Source: Pseudoalteromonas sp. R3
GTDB lineage: Bacteria; Pseudomonadota; Gammaproteobacteria; Enterobacterales; Alteromonadaceae
NCBI RefSeq assembly: GCF_004014715.1
Contig: NZ_CP034835.1
Coordinates: forward strand, 682,001 to 746,000
Reading direction: 5' to 3'
Length of the DNA: 64,000 bases
Each line of letters begins with the position of its first letter. Within the stretch, counting starts at the first letter, position 1. A program made the position numbers and the translations under genes. The notes under the pieces are model-generated. The model did not search any database. It was not told the DNA's origin and worked only from the letters and a program-made list of their open reading frames with translations. Shown here one piece after another: positions 57,129-64,000 of this stretch.

Positions 57129-57248
57129 AAGCCCACTACCATTGAAGTCACAACACTGAGAGTATAGGCAATTTAAAGCGGATGTTATGCCAATGCTTTT
57201 CTTTTTTGTCGTTTATGTGAGAATTCATAGCGATAATCTGAGGACCCT

Positions 57249-57653
57249 ATGAGCAAAATCACCGCCACATTACTGATGATAGCCGCTTTGCTTGCCTTTA
57301 TTGTACAAGGCATGGCGAATGCTGTAATGGCGTGTGAAGCACATATGCAGGGTCACGACATGCACACCACGATGCAGTATCAGCATGATACGGCGACGGT
57401 TGAAGCAACGGATTCCTCTGTCCAATCCAAGCATGACCACACTATGATGAGCCACACGCAGCAGCAAATGGACTGCTGTGATGATGACAGTGACTGTGTG
57501 TGTCCAACTCACGCTTGCGGTAGTGCACAGCTGCTGACAGTTGCTGAATTCAGCTTATTTACTCAGCTTGGGTACTCTGCTGCTTTAGGGCTGGGCGACC
57601 AGCTACCTATCTCTGTGGCAAACTCTCTGTACCGCCCACCCATATTTGCCTGA
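57249..57653 (+). CDS. Met/His/Cys-rich exported protein heading the copper cluster
   Basis: The protein has 134 residues, with GAGGA before the ATG. The signal peptide is MSKITATLLMIAALLAFIVQ. The mature chain is rich in Met and His (CEAHMQGHDMHTTMQYQHD, KHDHTMMSHTQQQM), with Cys clusters MDCCDDDSDCVCPTHACG, then a hydrophobic segment and a C-terminal tail SLYRPPIFA. Such residues bind Cu(I). Proteins of this type precede copper RND genes and are thought to be metal buffers or regulators (CopL-like). The DUF411 protein follows, so a role in copper handling is likely but not proven. Confidence 0.75.
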   Translation: MSKITATLLMIAALLAFIVQGMANAVMACEAHMQGHDMHTTMQYQHDTATVEATDSSVQSKHDHTMMSHTQQQMDCCDDDSDCVCPTHACGSAQLLTVAEFSLFTQLGYSAALGLGDQLPISVANSLYRPPIFA

Positions 57654-57802
57654 CCCAGGTGAAGTGCGTCTGAAATTTGGCGCCTGACCTGTCAATCCAA
57701 CTTCTTATGATGATTTCACTGCACGTTGCAGTGTGATGTTTACATGATTCTGACCTGCTTTCTTTATTTGAATGGACAGGCAGAAGAAGACGGAGGCAAA
57801 TT

Positions 57803-58291
57803 GTGTCTTTTACTACCAATAAATATGGTCTATTTCTGAGCGCCTGTTTGTTCTCGCTACTGAGCCTGAGCAGCCAGGCTCAGCCGGGCCCGCTACAAAC
57901 TTTAACTGTCTATAAAACGCCAACCTGCGGCTGCTGCAAAAAGTGGCTATCGCACCTTTTGGCGCAAGGCGTTGCTGCGCAGGGCCGGGAGCTGGCGTCG
58001 TTAAGTGCGCTTAAATCACGTCACGGTATTGCACCGCGTTATCGCTCTTGTCATACCGCGCTCAGTCATGACGGCTGGGTATTTGAAGGGCATGTCCCGG
58101 CTAAGTTTATTCAGCAATTTCTGGCCAATCCTGACACAAATGCCATTGGGCTGAGTGTGCCAGCTATGCCGCTTGGCTCGCCAGGTATGGAAGTCGATGA
58201 GCGCTTTACGCCATATCAGATTTTACTACTGATGAAAGATGGCAGCCACCAGGTTTATGCTCAAATCAATACCTATAAGGAGCAGTTTTGA
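57803..58291 (+). CDS. DUF411 metal-binding periplasmic protein
   Basis: The protein has 162 residues and starts at GTG 57803 with GGAGG upstream. A signal peptide ends near SQAQ. The DUF411 core has the metal-binding YKTPTCGCCKKW motif (Cys near 43, 45 and 46) and the closing VPAMPLGSPGME with Met ligands; a further Cys lies in the YRSCHTA context. DUF411 proteins occur beside copper and arsenic resistance genes and probably bind Cu(I) in the periplasm. Its stop overlaps the cusC start region (TGATG), so the two are translationally coupled. Confidence 0.88.
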   Translation: MSFTTNKYGLFLSACLFSLLSLSSQAQPGPLQTLTVYKTPTCGCCKKWLSHLLAQGVAAQGRELASLSALKSRHGIAPRYRSCHTALSHDGWVFEGHVPAKFIQQFLANPDTNAIGLSVPAMPLGSPGMEVDERFTPYQILLLMKDGSHQVYAQINTYKEQF

Positions 58292-59623
58292 TGCACTTTT
58301 TAATTACGTCAACAGCGCGATGTGCGCTGTTAGGGGCAATGCTTATGGCAGTCAGTCCTGTGCAGGCATCTGCTGAGTTGCCTTTACAAAAGGCCATAGA
58401 GCAAGCAACGGCTCAGGACCCTTTATTGCAAAAACGCCATCATCAGCAGCAAGCTGCCTATGCGCAAGGTCTTGCTGCCGGTACGTTACCCGACCCAAAA
58501 GTGTCCTTGTCTATGATGAATTTGCCGGTGGATGGCTGGCAGCTCGACCGTGAGGCAATGACACAGCTTAAGGTGGGCGTAAGTCAGCAGTTTGGTCGTG
58601 GCGATGAGTTGGCGCTTAAACGTGAGCAGCTGCATATTGCCAGTGAAGAGTATCCATTGCTACGTGCTGACCGGGTTGCGCAAGTCCGTGCACAAGTCAG
58701 TCAGCTATGGCTCGATACCTATCTGGCCGAGCGTACTATTGCTCTGATAGAGCAGGACAAAGCCCTGTTTGAACAACTGGTTGATGTCAGTAAAGCCAGT
58801 TATGCCAATGTGGTCGGACGCACTCGCCAGCAGGATGTGATCCGTGCGCAACTGGAGCTGGTACAGCTCGATGACCGTCTCAGTGTCGAATACCAAAACG
58901 GGAATCTGCGCGTGCACAGCTGCTGGCCTGGTTACGGGGCGCTCAGATAAATACTGCCTGGTCTGATATTAAACTGCCAGAGGCGTTGCCTCAGCTTCAG
59001 GTAGCTGTCCCGCAATTTTTGTACAAGGCAAGCCAGATGCAGAGCGACTACTTGCGCAGCTCACCAGCCATCCTGTGGTGTTGGCGCAGGATGTGCGTAT
59101 AGAAGCCGCCGGCAAGGGAGTTGCGATTGCGCGTCAGCAATATAAGCCGCAGTGGGGGGTCAATGCCAGCTATGGATATCGCAGTGATATGCCTGATGGT
59201 ACCAGCCGCGCCGACTTCTTTTCGCTGGGGGTGACTGTGGATGTGCCTCTGTTTACGGATAATCGTCAGGACCAGTGGCTAAGTTCGGCTCAGTCAAATC
59301 GCGAAGCCATCAAAACCGATAAGCTGTTACTGCTGCGTGAGTTGTCCGGACAGGTTGAAAAAGAGGCGAGCCAGCTGAGGCGTCTTTTTGAGCGACAGAC
59401 CCTGTATCGGGAGCAGTTGCTGCAACAAACACACGAACAGGCAGAAGCTGCGCTTACCGCCTACACCAATGATAACGGCGATTTTGCAGAGGTCGTACGA
59501 GCTCGCATTGCTGAACTCAATGCTAGGGTGGCTGCCAAACAAATTGACGTAGATGCCCTTAAAACCGTCGCCAGACTGAACTACTACCTCACCACTTATC
59601 AGCCAGGAGTGACTCATGAATAA
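58291..59623 (+). pseudogene. cusC: CusC-type outer-membrane efflux protein, two frameshifts
   Basis: A TolC-family outer-membrane channel for copper/silver export. The ATG at 58291 has AAGGAG about 9 bases upstream, and the signal peptide ends near VQASA. Three frames are needed. The first runs to ...DRLSVEY. Adding one A to the run at 58895-58898 continues it as QKRESARAQLLAWLRG...ALPQLQVAVPQF. Adding one T to the run at 59016-59020 continues it as VQGKPDAERLLAQLTSHPVV and then to 59623. The repaired chain of about 444 residues has the two-repeat coiled-coil layout of the family, with VAIARQQYKPQWGVNASYGY as the second strand-rich repeat start. The stop overlaps the cusB start. Confidence 0.85.
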
Positions 59624-61317
59624 TACGCTAAAACTATTGCTAGCTGCTTTGTCAGGTGGTGCGCTGAGCTATGCCCTGATGACGCTCACCGCTACTTCAT
59701 CCCATACGGCGGAAACTGAGGCTGAAAGCGACAAACCGCTCTACTGGGTTGCACCAATGGACAGTAATTATCGCCGCGATAAGCCCGGTAAATCGCCCAT
59801 GGGGATGGATCTGGTACCTGTCTATGCTGAGAGTGAAGAACAGGTGGCAGGGGCTGTCACCATTTCTCCTGAAGTGGTGAATAACCTGGGCGTTAGAACT
59901 GCAGAAGTTGAAGTGGACCATGCACAGCACGATTTCGACGGTGGGTTACGTGCAATATGATGAAGACAAGCTGGTGCACATTCACCCGCGCGTCGATGGC
60001 TGGGTTGAAACCTTGTACATTAAAGCGGCCGGTGAGCCGGTGGAGCAGGGGCAGCCTTTGTATTCGCTCTATTCGCCGCAGCTGGTGAATGCGCAGGAAG
60101 AATTCTTAATCGCGTTAAATCGTAACAATGCCACCCTGATCAAAGCGGCACGCGAGCGGTTAATGGCGCTGCAATTGTCGGCCGATTTTATCGCCAGTTT
60201 AGAGGCGCAGCGTCAGGTGCGTCAGACCATCACCTTCTATGCTCGCCAAAGCGGCGTGATAGCTGAGCTGAAGATCCGTGAAGGGTTTTATGTTAATCCG
60301 GGTAACACTCTGATGAGCATCGCCCAGCTGGATCAGGTCTGGGTGGAGGCTGAAGTATTCGAACGCGATACCGCTTTGGTCAAAGCCGGTCAGCCTGTCA
60401 CTATGACGTTGGATTATCTGCCTGATGCGCGCTGGCAGGGGAGCGTAGACTACGTCTATCCAACCCTCAACGAAACCACCCGGACCTTGCGAGTCAGGCT
60501 CAAGTTTGACAATTCAGCAGGGCAACTTAAGCCCAATATGTTTGCTCAGGTACAAATTCAGGCGGGCAGCAAAGAGCAAGCCATGCAGGTGCCGAGCGAG
60601 GCGGTGATCCGCACCGGTAAGCAGGACAGGGTTGTTGTGGCGCTGGGCGACGGGCGCTTTAAATCTGTGGCAGTCACTTTGGGTCGGGTAGGGCTGCAAA
60701 GCACCGAGATCCTCGATGGACTGAACAAAGACGACCGGGTCGTTACTTCGGCCCATTTTCTGATTGACTCAGAGTCCAGTAAAAGCTCTGACTTTAAGCG
60801 TATGAGTGCGGATGCAAAGCCGGCTAAGGTCTGGGTGGCCGGTACCGTGAGCCACTATGAGGCGCAATCGGATGTGATTAACATTACCCATGATGCCGTG
60901 CCCGAATGGGAGTGGCCCGACATGACCATGGACTTTCAACTTGCCGATAAACTGGACCGCAGTGGGCTTAAAACCGGTCAGTCGCTGCATTTTGAGGTGA
61001 CGAAAACGGATGCCGGGTATGAAATCACGACTATCCATATTATGGCTGAACCGACCATACCAACAGCGACTGTTGACGGCCACATCAAGGCAATAGATGC
61101 AGCGTCTCGCATTGCCACTATCCATCGCGGCGCGATTGAAAAGTGGGGCCGTGCGGCGGCCACCATGGATTTTGTGATAGCCGAGGATATTGACCTGAGT
61201 GCGTTTAATGTGGGTGACCAGGTAACCTTTACCTTTGAGGTGAGGGATGACTTTGTTGTGACCCAGATGCAGCACGGCGAGCCAGCCTCAGCTATGTCTG
61301 AACATGCGCATCATTAA
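59616..61317 (+). pseudogene. cusB: CusB-type adaptor fused to two CusF-like domains, one frameshift
   Basis: The periplasmic adaptor of the copper/silver pump. The first frame (59616-59960) gives a membrane/signal segment, a heavy-metal-binding domain (YWVAPMDSNYRRDKPGKSPM, then GMDLVPVY) and VRTAEVEV. The second (in frame from about 59905) continues ISTVGYVQYDEDKLVHIHPR through coiled coil, barrel and membrane-proximal domains to 61317. Joining them needs one base fewer or two more near 59905-59935, unlike the other frameshifts. The C-terminus adds two CusF-like modules: near 404-480 (DAVPEWEWPDMTMDF, intact Trp and Met ligands) and near 485-555 (GAIEKWGRAAATMDF, one Met ligand lost). CusF is usually a separate Cu(I)/Ag(I) chaperone. 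The repaired length is about 566 residues. Confidence 0.85.
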
Positions 61318-61332
61318 GCCAGGAGTATCATC

Positions 61333-64000
61333 ATGATAGCAGCAATCATAACCTGGTCTTTGCACAATCGCGTGTTGGTCCTGCTGAGCACACTGATGCT
61401 GGTGGCAGGCGGCATGTTTGCCTTAAAACAAACGCCGGTCGATGCCATTCCTGACTTGTCGGATGTACAAGTCATAGTCAAAACCAGCTATCCGGGGCAG
61501 TCACCGCAGGTGGTACAGGATCAGGTCACCTTTCCACTTACGACCGCGATGTTGTCGGTTCCGGGTGCAACCACAGTGCGTGGGTACTCCTTTTATGGCG
61601 ATTCTTATGTATATGTGATCTTTGATGACGACACAGACCTCTACTGGCGCGCAGCCGGGTACTAGAGTACCTCAGCCAGGCGGCAAACTTACTGCCTGCG
61701 ACTGCCAAGCCGCAACTTGGACCAGACGCTACGGGGGTGGGCTGGGTGTATATTTATGCCCTTACTGATCGCTCGGGCAAGCATGATATCAGCCAGTTAC
61801 GCAGCCTTCAGGACTGGTTCTTAAAATACGAGTTACAGACGGTGCCAGGAGTATCTGAAGTGGCGTCAGTAGGTGGCATGGTGAAGCAATATCAGGTGCA
61901 GATTGACCCGGATAAACTGCGTGCCTATGGTCTGCCTTTAAGTCATATTCAGCAGGCGCTGCAACGAGGTAACCAGGAAACTGGCGCGTCAGTCATCGAG
62001 ATGGCAGAAGCCGAGTATATGGTAACTGCCACTGGGTATATTCGTTCGGTAACCGACATTGCCCAAATCCCGCTGGGTCTCAATGAACAGGGCACCGCAC
62101 TGACCATAGGTGATGTCGCCCAGATCACGATAGGTCCGCAAATGCGACGCGGCATCGCCGAGCTTAATGGCGAAGGTGAAGTAGTCGGTGGCGTGGTGGT
62201 AATGCGTTTTGGTGAAAATGCACAGCAGACTATTGCCGGAGTGAAGACCCGACTGGATGAACTAAAGGCATCCCTACCCGAAGGTGTTGAGGTAGTCACT
62301 GTGTATGATCGCAGCCAGTTGATCGAACGGGCGGTTGATAACCTCTGGCAAAAACTACTTGAAGAGCTGCTGGTGGTGGCCGTGATCTGTGCCGCCTTCT
62401 TATTCCATCTGCGCTCTTCGCTGGTGGCGGTGATAACCTTGCCACTGGGGATCCTGGTGGCCTTTATTGTCATGTATTTTCAGGGAATAAACGCTAACAT
62501 CATGTCGCTTGGTGGGATTGCCATTGCCATTGGTGCGATGACCGACGGGGCGATTGTGATGATAGAAAATCTCCACAAACACATGGAGAAGACGCCGCTG
62601 ACCGACGACAATCGCTGGCAGGTGGTGGCAAAAGCGGCCACGGAAGTCGGGCCTGCCTTGTTCTTCAGTCTGCTGATCATCACAGTGTCCTTTCTACCGG
62701 TGTTTATCCTCGAAGCGCAAGAGGGGCGTATGTTTGCGCCATTGGCATACACTAAAACCTATGCCATGGCGGCGGCTGCCGGACTGGCAATTACCCTGGT
62801 TCCTGTGCTGATGGGTTATTTTATCCGTGGCAAAGTCACGCCTGAGCGCAAGAACCCGCTTAATCGCTTGTTGATCGCCGCCTATTTGCCAGTGCTACGC
62901 CAGGTGATGCGGTTTCCTAAAACTACACTGGTGGCAGCGGTCGCTCTGACTGTCGTGGGCTTTTATCCGCTGAATAAAATCGGCAGCGAATTTATTCCAC
63001 CACTGGATGAAGGCGACCTTATGTATATGCCCACCACCTATCCGGGGATATCCATCGGTAAAGCGCGTGAGTTATTACAGCAAACAGACAAGCTGATTAA
63101 GACCGTCCCAGAAGTAGAAAATGTGTTTGGTAAAGTCGGGCGTGCCGAGTCGGCCACCGATCCCGCGCCGCTGACCATGATTGAAACCTTTATTCAGCTT
63201 AAGCCCCGCAGTGAATGGCGTGAAGGTATGACCACGGATAAGCTCAAAGCCGAGCTGGACCGTCTGGTGAAGTTACCAGGTGTTAGCAATGCCTGGGTGA
63301 TGCCTATCAAAACCCGTATTGACATGCTCGCCACGGGTATCAAAACGCCGGTAGGGGTTAAGATTGCGGGCCCGGATCTGACGGTCATTGAATCGCTTGG
63401 CCAGCGCCTCGAAACCATTCTCAACAAGGTGCCTGGTACTGCGTCAGTATATTCTGAACGGGTCGCTGGTGGGCGCTATATTAAGGTGGATATTCGCCGC
63501 GAGCAGGCCAGTCGTTTCGGGCTGAACATTGCTGACGTACAGCAGGTGGTGGCCACCGCGATTGGCGGTATGAACGTCACCCAAACCGTGGAAGGACAGG
63601 AGCGTTATCCAGTCAATTTACGTTATCCGCAGGATTATCGTAGCTCGCCTGAACAATTGGCGCGCTTGCCAATAGTGACGCCCGGGGGACAGCGAATTGC
63701 ACTTGGGGATGTGGCCGAGGTGTACGTGGAAAGTGGTGCGCCGGGGATCAAAAGTGAGAATGCCCGCATCAATGGCTGGACCTTTGTTGATATAGATGGT
63801 GTTGACCTGGGCAGTTATGTTGAGCAGGCGCGTAATGTGGTGGCCGAGGAACTGGATTTACCTGCCGGATACTCTTTAAACTGGGCCGGACAGTACGAGT
63901 ATATGATCCGGGCACAAGAAAAGCTCAGCTACGTGCTGCCGTTGACTTTGGCGATCATCATGTTACTGCTGTATCTCAACTTCCGTCGCTTTGGCGAAGT
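61333..64000 (+). pseudogene. cusA: CusA-type copper/silver RND pump, one frameshift, cut by the window end
   Basis: The inner-membrane proton-driven pump of the Cus system. The first 111 codons (TM1, [31 protein letters not shown]) end at a stop. Adding one G at 61646-61647 restores [15 protein letters not shown] and an open frame to the window end (about 880 residues visible). The TM4 relay GAMTDGAIVMIENLHKHME has the Asp of Cu/Ag pumps, with Thr-Asp-Gly in place of the more usual Val-Asp-Ala. The methionine-relay region follows. It lies 15 bases after cusB. The usual length is about 1040 residues, so the last quarter lies beyond 64000. Confidence 0.88.

Noticed and set aside
61949..62752. 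Minus-strand frames inside cusA
   Set aside because: Ser/Thr/Arg-rich antisense translations of a conserved pump gene; shadows.
1..64000. CRISPR arrays, insertion sequences, prophage genes, toxin-antitoxin pairs, rRNA
   Set aside because: None seen: no regularly spaced repeats, transposase or integrase motifs, or rRNA signatures on either strand.

Overview
The window looks like a chromosomal segment of a marine gammaproteobacterium, most likely Pseudoalteromonas. The reasons are the conserved housekeeping blocks (pepA, holC-valS, lptF-lptG, prlC with rsmJ nearby, upp-uraA, gor), the many secreted and lipoprotein genes, and GC content near 45-50 %. The genus is inferred from protein character only. 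No insertion sequence, phage, CRISPR array or rRNA operon was seen. One tRNA gene is present.

Layout. 195-7140: an iron-uptake unit with a FecI-type sigma factor (broken by one frameshift), FecR, a TonB-dependent receptor with an STN signalling domain, and a large PKD-type lipoprotein. Two Fur-box-like palindromes lie ahead of fecI and of the receptor. 7185-11325: small membrane and lipoproteins, then a divergent pair of secreted proteins (an RTX-repeat protein, also frameshifted, and an FG-GAP protein). 11513-13667: a GRAM-like protein, a four-helix membrane protein and a membrane-anchored AraC regulator. 13668-19800: a heavy-metal RND cluster with a His-rich leader protein, an anchored accessory protein, CzcB-like adaptor, CzcA-like pump and a small periplasmic protein. 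No outer-membrane factor gene is present there. 19869-25665: gor, prlC, a response regulator and rsmJ. 25852-35648: a chemotaxis receptor, a lipoprotein, a GNAT/nitrilase fusion, a kexin-like serine protease with its probable chaperone, and a PAS-PAS-PAS hybrid kinase. 35766-43719: valS, holC, pepA, lptFG and an RDD protein. 43848-44230: tRNA-Leu(CAA) with a decayed 3' copy. 44338-53924: an astacin-type protease, a small periplasmic protein, a one-protein hybrid two-component regulator facing a lipoprotein, a BLUF photoreceptor and a small coiled-coil protein. 54125-56128: a cold-shock gene relic, uraA and upp. 56272-64000: a solute-binding-like protein (frameshifted) and a copper/silver efflux cluster (Met/His-rich protein, DUF411 protein, CusC, CusB fused to two CusF domains, CusA running off the right end).

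Seven frameshifts were found, in six genes. Six of them are repaired by adding one base to a short homopolymer; the one in cusB needs one base fewer or two more. Five of the seven fall within about 5 kb at 56.5-61.7 kb. They could be real decay or uncorrected homopolymer indels in the assembly. The pattern favours indels, but the sequence alone does not settle it.

The genes suggest a surface-living or particle-associated marine bacterium with heme or siderophore uptake through surface signalling, secreted proteases, two separate metal-efflux systems and extensive sensory signalling.
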